From Streptomyces sp. KL109B (lineage in GTDB: Bacteria > Actinomycetota > Actinomycetes > Streptomycetales > Streptomycetaceae), in assembly GCF_030766935.1 (NCBI RefSeq), contig NZ_JASERL010000006.1:62001-126000 (forward strand): a stretch of 64,000 nucleotides of DNA, read 5' to 3'. The position numbers were made by a program, and so were the translations under genes. Positions 49,850 to 57,739 of the stretch are shown here, in pieces (the first letter of the stretch is position 1; the number at the start of each line of letters is the position of its first letter). Below the pieces are notes generated by a model. That model did no database searches, was not told where the DNA came from, and was given only the letters and a program-made list of their open reading frames with translations.

Positions 49850-51031
49850 ATGGCCACACCGGGACTGCCCGCGAGGATGCCGTACTTCTCCGTGGTCATC
49901 AAGGACCGGTCCGATAACGACCAGGCCGGCGGGGGCGGCGCGGGGCAGGCGGTCACGGGCCAGGACATCACGCCGTGGGTGTCCTCGGTGCAGGTCGTCG
50001 AGGACGACCGGCTGGCGGACAGCGTGACCGTGACGGTCAACGACCCGCGGATGATCTACGCGGACGCGCTCATGGAGGGCTGCGTAGCCGAGATCGACCT
50101 CGGCTACGCGGAACCCGACCAACACGCCCTCGTACTACGGGCGTTGATCACCAAGGTCGAGCTGTCCTACCCCGAGAACGGCGTGCCGCAGCTCAAGATC
50201 AAGGGCGAGGACAAGTCCATCGAGATGGGCCTCGTCGAGAAGAAGAAGAACTGGACGAAGACGACCGTCAACGCCCTCGTCAAGAAGATCGGCCAGCCGT
50301 ACCGCTTCGCCGACGTGGTCGCCAACCTGAGCCCCGACCCCAAGGTGACAGGGGAGAACCAGGACGCGAAGACGGACCTCGCCTTCCTCCAGGACCTCGC
50401 GAAGAAGTACCAGGCCAAGTGCTTCGTGGAACTCGACGAGAAGGGCCGCGAGGTCCTGTACTTCATCCCCGACCGGCGCATCCTGCACATCAACCGGGCC
50501 GACAAGCTCGTCCTGCGCTACCGGCAGGGCGTCGGCAGCAACCTGCTGTCCTTCACCCCGAGCTTCGACGCGAGCTACATCGACCGGGTCAAGGAGGTCC
50601 ACGACATCGACGACGGCGGAAAGCAGGTGAACACGCCGCAGCCCCCGCCCGTGGACGTCTTCATCTGGGAACTCGCCCCGGACGTGTCGACCCGCGCCAA
50701 CCGCGCCGACCTCGACCGCATCGACGCGCTTTACCAAGTGGGCGTACGGGCCAGGGAGAAGCTGCAGAAGGAGCTCGCCAAGCCCAAGCCGAGGACCGGC
50801 GCCGTCGCGGGCACCCAGCAGCAACTGGACGACAAGGCAGGCGCGTTGGAGTCACGCCGCCTCGGAATGTCGGCGACCGGCACGACCGTCGGCTCGATCT
50901 GGATGCGCGCCAAGTGCAACGTCACCATCGCCGGGGTGCACGAGCGGTTCGCGGGCGACTGGTACCTCACCAGCGTCACGCACACCCTCGACACCTCCGG
51001 CTACAAGACCGACTTCAAGGCCGTGCGGTGA
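49850..51031 (+). CDS. Baseplate hub protein, gpD/gp27-like
   Basis: 393 residues. Phage late control D family features: ITPWVSSVQVVEDDRLADSV, VTVNDPRMIYADALMEGCVA (first barrel), LIKVELSYP-like ITKVELSYPENGVPQLKIKG, ALVKKIGQPYRFADVV, FLQDLAKKYQAKCFVELDEK, LLSFTPSFDASYIDRVKEV, and a C-terminal HERFAGDWYLTSVTHTLDTS. It forms the trimeric hub under the tube. In Afp8/VgrG the spike part is fused; here it is the next gene. Confidence 0.9.
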   Translation: MATPGLPARMPYFSVVIKDRSDNDQAGGGGAGQAVTGQDITPWVSSVQVVEDDRLADSVTVTVNDPRMIYADALMEGCVAEIDLGYAEPDQHALVLRALITKVELSYPENGVPQLKIKGEDKSIEMGLVEKKKNWTKTTVNALVKKIGQPYRFADVVANLSPDPKVTGENQDAKTDLAFLQDLAKKYQAKCFVELDEKGREVLYFIPDRRILHINRADKLVLRYRQGVGSNLLSFTPSFDASYIDRVKEVHDIDDGGKQVNTPQPPPVDVFIWELAPDVSTRANRADLDRIDALYQVGVRAREKLQKELAKPKPRTGAVAGTQQQLDDKAGALESRRLGMSATGTTVGSIWMRAKCNVTIAGVHERFAGDWYLTSVTHTLDTSGYKTDFKAVR

Positions 51032-51061
51032 GAAAGGCCGCGCGGTGAGAGTGGGGGAACC

Positions 51062-51751
51062 GTGGCTGATCAGTACTTCGGCAAGTACAGCGGCACCGTC
51101 GAGGACAACAGGGACGCCGACAAGCTGGGCGTCCTCCAGGTGTCCGTGCCGACGATCTTCCCGCCGGACGAACCGGTGCCCGCCCGCGCGGCGCTGCCGT
51201 ACGGCATGTTCTTCGTCCCGGAGAACGGCACGCACATCTGGGTGGAGTTCGAGGGCGGCGACCCCGCGTTCCCGCTGTGGACCGGCGTACAGCACATCCC
51301 GGGCACCTTCGCGCCGGAGGCCGCCAAGAACCCGCCCACCGTACGGGCGTTCAGGACGCCGAGCGGGCATCTGCTGATCTTCGACGACACCTCAGGCAGC
51401 GAATCGGTCGTCCTCACCGACGGCGAACACGCGCACAAGCTGACCTTCGACAAGAACGGCGTCACCCTCACCGACGGCGCCAACAAACACGTCGTCGAGC
51501 TGACCGCCGACGCCGTGCACATCAAGCACGGCAAGGGAGTCGCCAAGGTGACGCTGGAAGCGGCGGCGGTCAAGGCGGAGGCGGGCCCCTCCACCCTGGA
51601 ACTCAGCGCCTCGGCGGTGAAGGTCGACGGCCCGACGGTGCTCCTCGGCGCGGGCAAGCAGCCCGTGCTGCACCTGACCGACCAGGGCGTCGGCAACCTC
51701 GGCGCCCCCGTGCCGATCACCCTCAGCACCCAAGTCAAGGTCATGGCGTGA
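51062..51751 (+). CDS. Baseplate spike protein, gpV/gp5-like
   Basis: 229 residues from GTG 51062 (GGGGGA region upstream). The N-terminal OB-fold (YFGKYSGTVEDNRDADKLGV, LQVSVPTIFP, GMFFVPENGTHIWVEFEGGD, FPLWTGVQ) is typical of gpV/gp5. The rest is a regular beta-repeat (VVLTDGEHAHKLTFDKNGVT, LTDGANKHVVELTADAVHIK, ASAVKVDGPTVLLGAGKQPV) that would form the triangular spike helix. No PAAR tip gene is seen nearby, so this protein may form the tip itself. Confidence 0.92.
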   Translation: MADQYFGKYSGTVEDNRDADKLGVLQVSVPTIFPPDEPVPARAALPYGMFFVPENGTHIWVEFEGGDPAFPLWTGVQHIPGTFAPEAAKNPPTVRAFRTPSGHLLIFDDTSGSESVVLTDGEHAHKLTFDKNGVTLTDGANKHVVELTADAVHIKHGKGVAKVTLEAAAVKAEAGPSTLELSASAVKVDGPTVLLGAGKQPVLHLTDQGVGNLGAPVPITLSTQVKVMA

Positions 51752-51761
51752 GAGGGCGGTC

Positions 51762-52163
51762 ATGAGCCTGGGACCGGACGAGACGATCTGCGCCGGCGAA
51801 CTGCGCGAGGCGATGCGCGCACGCCTCGACGCGCTCACCCCGCCCGCCGGGAAGAACGTCGACAGCGACGACGTACGACCGAACTTCGACGCGCTCGGCC
51901 GGGCCGTCCACCGCATCCTCACCGTCGACGCCGAGACCGTCAGCGCCGCGGACCAGGACGCCACGTTCTGGCGCTTTTTGACCGAACTCCGCGACGAGGT
52001 CGAGCAGTTGCGGACCTTCGACGCCGGACTCAAGACCGCCTTCGCCGCCTGGGACCCGGCCCTGCCCGCCAGCGGCGCCACCCTGAAGGCCGCGATCGCG
52101 GGCCTCGCCGTCCCCACCACCACTCCGGCCGCCCCGGCCAGCCTGAAAGGCGAGCTGCGATGA
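51762..52163 (+). CDS. Small eCIS cluster protein, unknown
   Basis: 133 residues from ATG 51762; overlaps the gp25 gene by 4 bp. Helical, acidic (LREAMRARLDALTPP, NFDALGRAVHRILTVDAETV, FWRFLTELRDEVEQLRTFDA) with an Ala/Pro-rich C terminus. No family recognised. The location between spike and gp25, where other systems place the PAAR tip, is notable, but no PAAR motif is present. It may be a wedge adaptor or chaperone. Confidence 0.75.
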   Translation: MSLGPDETICAGELREAMRARLDALTPPAGKNVDSDDVRPNFDALGRAVHRILTVDAETVSAADQDATFWRFLTELRDEVEQLRTFDAGLKTAFAAWDPALPASGATLKAAIAGLAVPTTTPAAPASLKGELR

Positions 52164-52531
52164 CCACGCTCCGGGGAATGTCCATGCCGTTCCGCATCGA
52201 GAACGGCCGCGTACGGCAGAGCACCGGAGCCGACAAGGTCGCCGACGACCTGCGCCACCTGCTCTCCACCCGCCTCGGCGAACGGCTGCTGCGCCGCACC
52301 TACGGCGGCGGCGTCCACAACCGGCTCCAGCAACCCAACGACCACACCCTGCGCACCCTCGTCCGGCACGAGATCGAGCAGGCTCTGCGCGCCCACCTGC
52401 CGCTCGCCCGCCTGACGAGCCCCGTCCGGCTGACCCACGACGCGTCCGAACTCACCGTCACCTTCGACTACGTCATCGACTCCGAGGCCCTGGCGCAGCA
52501 CGTGGCACTCACCCTGCCGAGGCCGACATGA
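52160..52531 (+). CDS. Baseplate wedge protein, gp25-like
   Basis: 123 residues, the usual size of GPW/gp25. MPFRIENGRVRQSTGADKVA, LRHLLSTRLGERLLRRTYGG (the gp25 core with the GER..R..YG motif), and VRHEIEQALRAHLPLARLTS match the family. It initiates sheath assembly at the baseplate. Coupled by 4-bp overlaps on both sides. Confidence 0.93.
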   Translation: MTTLRGMSMPFRIENGRVRQSTGADKVADDLRHLLSTRLGERLLRRTYGGGVHNRLQQPNDHTLRTLVRHEIEQALRAHLPLARLTSPVRLTHDASELTVTFDYVIDSEALAQHVALTLPRPT

Positions 52532-54045
52532 CCGAGGTGCGCGGACTCCCCATCGACTACACCAACCTCGGCTACGACGCGCTGCGCGAGTCGATGCTCG
52601 CCATCGCCCGCCAGACCCTGCCCGAGTGGACCGACCAGACCGAGAACGACCTCGGCGTGCTGCTCATCGAACTCTTCGCGTACGCCAGCGACATCACGCT
52701 CTACTACCAGTCCCGGATCGCCTCGCAGCTGTTCCCCGCCACCAGCGACGAACCCGAGTCCCTCGTCCAACTGCTGCGCCTGCTCGGCTACGAGCTGCGC
52801 CCCGCGCCGCCCGCCACGGTCGACCTCGCCGTCGCCGTGGACGCCGCGCAGGCGCTGCCGCTGACGATCCCGGCCGGCACGGTGTTCCTCGCCGAGACCG
52901 TCACCGCTACCGCCACCGCCACCGGCACCGACGACCGCGTACGGTTCGAGTCCGTCCGCGACACCACGCTCACCAGCGACGTCCTCGGCCCCACGATCGA
53001 GGAGAACCTGCGCTGGTTCCTGCCGGTCAGCGCCGTCGAGGGCAGCACCGTGACCAGCGAGTTGATCGGCACCTCCGACGGCGGCCCCCACCAGCTCCAC
53101 CCCCTCGGACAGCACCCCGTCATCGCCGGCTCGATCACCACCACCGTCACAGGCCCCGGCGGCCCCACCCTCTGGCACGAGGTACGCACCCTCGCCACCG
53201 CAGGACCCGCCGAGCGGTGCTTCATGGTCCAGCGCGGCGCCGACGGAACCGTGACGCTGCTGTTCGGCGACGGCGTCAACGGCGCGATCCCGCCCAAGGG
53301 CAGCGGACTCGACCAGGTCGAGGTGCACGCCACCTACCGCGTCGGCGGCGGCCCGCAGGGCAACGTCCCGCCCGGCACCGCCTTCACCTCGTCGATCAGC
53401 GCCCTCCGCAAGATCACCGCACCCGCGGGCGGCAGCGGCGGAGCCGTCGGCGAGAGCGTCGTCGGCGCCCGCGACCTCGCGCCACGCCTCTACCGCGCCC
53501 AGAACCGCGCCGTCACCGCCGACGACTACGTCGAACTCGCGCTGCGCACACCGGGCGTCGGCAAGGCCCGCGCCGTCGCCCTCAACTGGAACGACGTCCT
53601 GCTGTACGTGGCACCGAGCGGGCGGGTCGAGCAGCCCTCGGAACTGCTGCGCCGCGACCTGCTGACCGCGTTCGAGTCCTCCCGGATGGCCGGCAGCGTG
53701 CTGCGCGTGCTCGGCCCCGAACCCGCGGACATCTTCCTCCAAGCCGTCATCCGCGCCGAGCCGTTCTACCTCCAGGACGACGTGCGGGCCGCCGTCACCG
53801 CGGCCACCGCCGGGCTCATCGCGTTCGACGCCATCGACTTCGGCCAGTCCCTCTTCCTCAGCCGCGTCTACGACGTGCTGCAGAGCCTGCCGCAGGTCGC
53901 GTCGCTGACCGTCACCCAGTTCAGCCGCACCGCCGACGGCGGCGTGGACGCCGACGGCGTCATCGAACTCGAACCCTTCGAACTGGCCAGGCCCGGTTAC
54001 CCGGAGACGATCCGCCTGGTGATCCAGGGCGGTGTCGCCCGATGA
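52528..54045 (+). CDS. Baseplate J-like protein (gp6-type wedge)
   Basis: 505 residues. IDYTNLGYDALRESMLAIAR, TLPEWTDQTENDLGVLLIEL and ITLYYQSRIASQLFPATSDE at the N terminus, VTLLFGDGVNGAIPPKGSGL in the middle and APRLYRAQNRAVTADDYVEL near 320 are characteristic of the putative baseplate assembly (gpJ) family. It forms the baseplate wedge ring with gp25. ATG overlaps the gp25 stop; end overlaps the next gene. Confidence 0.93.
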   Translation: MTEVRGLPIDYTNLGYDALRESMLAIARQTLPEWTDQTENDLGVLLIELFAYASDITLYYQSRIASQLFPATSDEPESLVQLLRLLGYELRPAPPATVDLAVAVDAAQALPLTIPAGTVFLAETVTATATATGTDDRVRFESVRDTTLTSDVLGPTIEENLRWFLPVSAVEGSTVTSELIGTSDGGPHQLHPLGQHPVIAGSITTTVTGPGGPTLWHEVRTLATAGPAERCFMVQRGADGTVTLLFGDGVNGAIPPKGSGLDQVEVHATYRVGGGPQGNVPPGTAFTSSISALRKITAPAGGSGGAVGESVVGARDLAPRLYRAQNRAVTADDYVELALRTPGVGKARAVALNWNDVLLYVAPSGRVEQPSELLRRDLLTAFESSRMAGSVLRVLGPEPADIFLQAVIRAEPFYLQDDVRAAVTAATAGLIAFDAIDFGQSLFLSRVYDVLQSLPQVASLTVTQFSRTADGGVDADGVIELEPFELARPGYPETIRLVIQGGVAR

Positions 54046-57000
54046 CCCCGGCCGCCGCCGAACCACGCGCGCCCACCGGCGCGCGAGCCGTGCCGAGCCT
54101 GCTCGGCCGGAGCGTGGAGCTGCGCTGGACCAATCCACCGGTCGCCGCGTTCGACGGCGGCTTCCTCGTCGGCGTCCGCGTGGTCAGGCGCGAGCGCACG
54201 TTCCCGCTCGACCCCGACGACGGCGACCTCGTACACGACGAGACCGCCCCCATCGTCCAAGCGCTCGTCGACACCGGCCTGACCCCCCAAACCCGCCTCT
54301 ACTACACGGTGTTCACCTTCGACGGCACGGCGTTCCACACCGGCGAAGGCGCCCGCGCCAGCGCGCTCGCCACCGACGACTACGGACTCGTCGAACGCCT
54401 CTACCGCATGCTCCCCGCCGTCCACCAGCGCGACGACCGCCCACTGCGACCCGACGAGATACACGCCCTCGACCCGACCGTCCAGGACCGGCTGCGCGCG
54501 CTGCCCCCGGAGCTGCGCGGCGCCGGACAACTGCGCCGCTACCTGGCCGCCGCGGCCGCACCACTGGCCCTGACCCGCGGCACCGCCGAAGGCCTGCGGC
54601 AACTGCGCGACATCGACCGGACACCGCCCGATTACCTGGAACCGATGGCCGCCTTCCTCGACTGGCGCACTGACCACACCCTGCCCGTCTTCCTCCAACG
54701 CGGCGAGATCCGGGCCGCGCCCACCCTCTACCGGAGCGTCGGCACCGTCCCGAACCTCCGGTCCATCGTCACCCGGTACACGGGCTGGCAGGTGCGGGTC
54801 GCCGAGTACGCGCAGCACCTCGCCCGCTCCCACCACGCGCCCCAGCAGAACGTGTTCGCGCTGCGGGAGACGGGCGCCGGCTGGTCGGCCGCCCAGGACG
54901 CCGCCGACCTCCTCGGCCTCACCCCGCCGACCACCGCGTCCGCCGTGACCGGCACCGTCGCGGGCCCCTTCGCCCTCCGCCCCGGCATGGAACTCACCGT
55001 CAGCACGGACGCCACCGGCCCCGTCACCGCCCGGTTCGCCGCCACCGACCTCACCACGGCGAGCGCGGCCGAGGTCGCCGCCGCCCTCGACCGGCAGTTC
55101 CGCGACCTCACCGTGACGGCGCTCGCGAACGGCCGCCTCAGGCTCGAAGCCCACACCGGCACCCTCCGCGTAGAACCCGCCGAGTCCAGCCTCGTCACCC
55201 TCGACGGCGCCCCGCGCGGCCGCCTTTCCGTCGTCCCGACCGGTCCGGCCTCGTTCCACGTCTTCCACGCCGTCTGCGACCCCCTCGGCCCGCCCACCGA
55301 CGCCGCCGCCCGCCGCGCCGTGTCCGGCCGGCCGTTCCCGCGGCCTCCGGTACCGGGCGAAGTGGGCCTGCCCGAAGGCGAGTTGGGAGCGTCCGGCGGC
55401 TCGCCCTCCCCGCCCGCCGCACCCGTGAGCCGCGTGCACGTCAAGGCGTACCGGGGCGGCCAGTGGGGCGACTCGGTGCCGCTGTTCACCGGCGGCGAGC
55501 CGGCCGCCGCCGCGCTGCCCGCGGCCGGGGCGGGGCAGCCGGGCCGGATGCTGCTGGCCTGGGTGGAACAACCCGGCACGCCCGAAGCGCAGGTGCGGTT
55601 CGCCGTCGGCACCACCGGCGAGCCAGGACCGGCCGTGCTCACCGGGGACCGGGGCACGCCGTTCGCCATCCCGCACGGTTCGTACCTCGTGCTGCGCGAC
55701 GCCCAAGGCCGGTCCTACGGCGCCCAGTTCGCCCGCACCGACTTCGCCGACCCGGACGCCCCGGGCATCACCGACGTCCTGGCCGTGATCAACGCCCGGC
55801 TCGCCGCGGTCGTCACCGCCTCGGCGGCACCCGGCGGAGCGCTGCGCCTCAGCTCCCTCGGCAGCGGCGGCGACGCCCGGCTCACCGTGGACCTGCGCGC
55901 CTCGACGGCGGCGACCGCACTCGGCTTCGGCCCGGACAACTCCACGGCCACCGGCGACTGGGGCGACCACATCGACTGGGGGCCCGTCCAGCCCCTGACC
56001 GCGATCACCCCCGGCCGGATCGCCGACCTCGCCGCGACCGCCGACGCCGCCGCCGTCCAACTCGCGTACGCGCGCCACGACGGGCAGGCCTGGCAGATCC
56101 GCACCGTCCGCTTCGACGGCAGCGCCTGGTCCGGCGACGAGGCGCTCACCAGCGGCGTGCTCTCCAGCCGCGAACCGAGCCTCGGCCGGGAACCCGACGG
56201 CCGGATCCGCGCCGTGTGGGCCAGGCAGGGCTCCGTCGGCGGCGCCGCCTGGTCACTGCGCGGGCGCGACAAGCCGTCCGGCGGCGGATGGAGCGCCGAG
56301 GCCGAACTCACCCCCGTACCACCCGACTCCACCACCGGAGACCGCGAACCCGCGCTCACCGTACGACCCGGCCTGCCGCCCCGGGTGTTCTTCCGCTCCG
56401 ACCGCGGCGGCGGCCCCCACCTGTGGGCGATCCCGGTCGGCGGCGCCGCCACCGAGATCACCACCGGTGCGCCCACCGAGACCTGGCCCGCGCCCGTCAC
56501 CGTCGACGGCGTCCAGTGGCTGCTGTACCGAGGCGACCGCTCCGTCGGCCACGCGGGAGTCGGCTCCGGGCCCTTCCAGGACGCCGGAACCCTGCACCGC
56601 TACGCCGGGTCGACGACCGTCGTGCTCTCCCACCTCGACCGGCTGCGGCGGCTCGGCGCCTTCGACGACCTCGTCTCCTACACCCCGCACCGGCCGGCCG
56701 GCGAGACCGCCGCCGACCCGCTGCGCGACGACGAGGTCTACACCCGCACCACCGTCGGCCTCCACCTCACCCAGGCCGTCTCCGGCCTCCTCGACGAGAG
56801 CATGGCCGACCGGCTGCGCGCGGTGCTGCGCCGGTTCGTCCCGCTCAACGTCCGCACCGTCGTCCGCCTCGCGCCGCGCGCCGAGGTCGAGTTCGTGTAC
56901 CCCGCCGCGGCCGACCTCGCCGACACCTACGCCGACGAGCACCCCGACATCGACCACCTCGGCGTACCGGGCGAGAGCACCGCCGTGCTGCTGCCCGGCT

Positions 57001-57128
57001 GGGGAGTCATCGGCAGCGCCCTCCTGTCCGCCCCGCCGCCCGCCGACCCGGAGGCCACCGGCACCACCGCCGACCCCACCGACCTCGGCAGCCTGCGCCG
57101 GCGCACCCACCAACCACCCCTGCAATGA
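54042..57128 (+). CDS. Large tail protein: gpI-like wedge part plus decoration and propeller-like domains
   Basis: 1028 residues from ATG 54042 (ATGA overlap with gpJ). Residues ~110-270 resemble tail protein gpI (DDYGLVERLYRMLPAVHQRD, DPTVQDRLRALPPELRG, ADYLEPMAAFLDW-like PDYLEPMAAFLDWRTDHTLP). Two copies of the beta domain also seen in sheath 2 lie at about 303-390 and 533-633. Residues ~640-880 contain repeated beta-propeller-like motifs (REPSLGREPDGRIRAVWARQ, REPALTVRPGLPPRVFFRSD). The last 130 residues form a separate domain (SMADRLRAVLRRFVPLNVRT). It probably links baseplate and fibres, possibly as a target-binding module. Confidence 0.78.
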   Translation: MTPAAAEPRAPTGARAVPSLLGRSVELRWTNPPVAAFDGGFLVGVRVVRRERTFPLDPDDGDLVHDETAPIVQALVDTGLTPQTRLYYTVFTFDGTAFHTGEGARASALATDDYGLVERLYRMLPAVHQRDDRPLRPDEIHALDPTVQDRLRALPPELRGAGQLRRYLAAAAAPLALTRGTAEGLRQLRDIDRTPPDYLEPMAAFLDWRTDHTLPVFLQRGEIRAAPTLYRSVGTVPNLRSIVTRYTGWQVRVAEYAQHLARSHHAPQQNVFALRETGAGWSAAQDAADLLGLTPPTTASAVTGTVAGPFALRPGMELTVSTDATGPVTARFAATDLTTASAAEVAAALDRQFRDLTVTALANGRLRLEAHTGTLRVEPAESSLVTLDGAPRGRLSVVPTGPASFHVFHAVCDPLGPPTDAAARRAVSGRPFPRPPVPGEVGLPEGELGASGGSPSPPAAPVSRVHVKAYRGGQWGDSVPLFTGGEPAAAALPAAGAGQPGRMLLAWVEQPGTPEAQVRFAVGTTGEPGPAVLTGDRGTPFAIPHGSYLVLRDAQGRSYGAQFARTDFADPDAPGITDVLAVINARLAAVVTASAAPGGALRLSSLGSGGDARLTVDLRASTAATALGFGPDNSTATGDWGDHIDWGPVQPLTAITPGRIADLAATADAAAVQLAYARHDGQAWQIRTVRFDGSAWSGDEALTSGVLSSREPSLGREPDGRIRAVWARQGSVGGAAWSLRGRDKPSGGGWSAEAELTPVPPDSTTGDREPALTVRPGLPPRVFFRSDRGGGPHLWAIPVGGAATEITTGAPTETWPAPVTVDGVQWLLYRGDRSVGHAGVGSGPFQDAGTLHRYAGSTTVVLSHLDRLRRLGAFDDLVSYTPHRPAGETAADPLRDDEVYTRTTVGLHLTQAVSGLLDESMADRLRAVLRRFVPLNVRTVVRLAPRAEVEFVYPAAADLADTYADEHPDIDHLGVPGESTAVLLPGWGVIGSALLSAPPPADPEATGTTADPTDLGSLRRRTHQPPLQ

Positions 57129-57148
57129 CGTGATGCGGAGCGAAGCCG

Positions 57149-57721
57149 ATGACCACGAAGGACACGGGCGCCGGGCCCCGGAGCGAATACGCCACCGAAG
57201 GACTCCACGGCCAGTTCCACGACGTGCTGTACGCCGCCGACAACAGCCCCGTGTGGGACCGCGGTTGGGTGCGCAACACGATCGTCGCCGACTGCCGCCG
57301 GCTGCTCGCCGGGTTCGTCCGCGGCACACCCACCACGTCGGAGGCGACCATCGGCCTCGCGGTCGGCGCGGGCCTCGCCGCCTGGGACGGCAGCGGACCG
57401 CCGAACCCCGCACCGACGCAGACGGCGCTCGTCGACCCCCACCCGCACCTCGTGCCCCGCGCCCAGCTCCAGATGGACTTCATCAACCCGGCCAACGGCA
57501 CCATCTCCGCGCAGCCGACCGGAACCCTGCAACTCAAGGCGACCCTCGGCCCCGGCGTCCCCGCCTGGCCCGACACCTTCCACGCCACCAGCACACTCCG
57601 CGAATTCGGCCTGATGGCCCGGCTCAACGGCACCGACGTCCTCATCAACTACCGCACCCACATCGCCATCGCCAAGGACCCCGCCAGCACCCTCGAACGC
57701 ACCATCTGGCTGGTCTTCTGA
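57149..57721 (+). CDS. eCIS cluster protein, unknown
   Basis: 190 residues from ATG 57149. No known domain. Segments such as FHDVLYAADNSPVWDRGWVR, TIVADCRRLLAGFVRG and LGPGVPAWPDTFHATSTLRE suggest an alpha-helical N-terminal part and a beta-rich C-terminal part ending NYRTHIAIAKDPASTLERTI. It lies 20 bp after the gpI-like gene and 18 bp before the next. It could be a fibre chaperone or baseplate periphery protein. Confidence 0.75.
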   Translation: MTTKDTGAGPRSEYATEGLHGQFHDVLYAADNSPVWDRGWVRNTIVADCRRLLAGFVRGTPTTSEATIGLAVGAGLAAWDGSGPPNPAPTQTALVDPHPHLVPRAQLQMDFINPANGTISAQPTGTLQLKATLGPGVPAWPDTFHATSTLREFGLMARLNGTDVLINYRTHIAIAKDPASTLERTIWLVF

Positions 57722-57739
57722 CCGCAAGGAGTCGACCCC

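Noticed and set aside
52626..54041. N-terminal extension of the 1028-residue tail protein
   Set aside because: The frame is open upstream, but the region is Arg/Pro-rich shadow of the gpJ gene. The ATG at 54042 overlaps the gpJ stop in the usual ATGA way.
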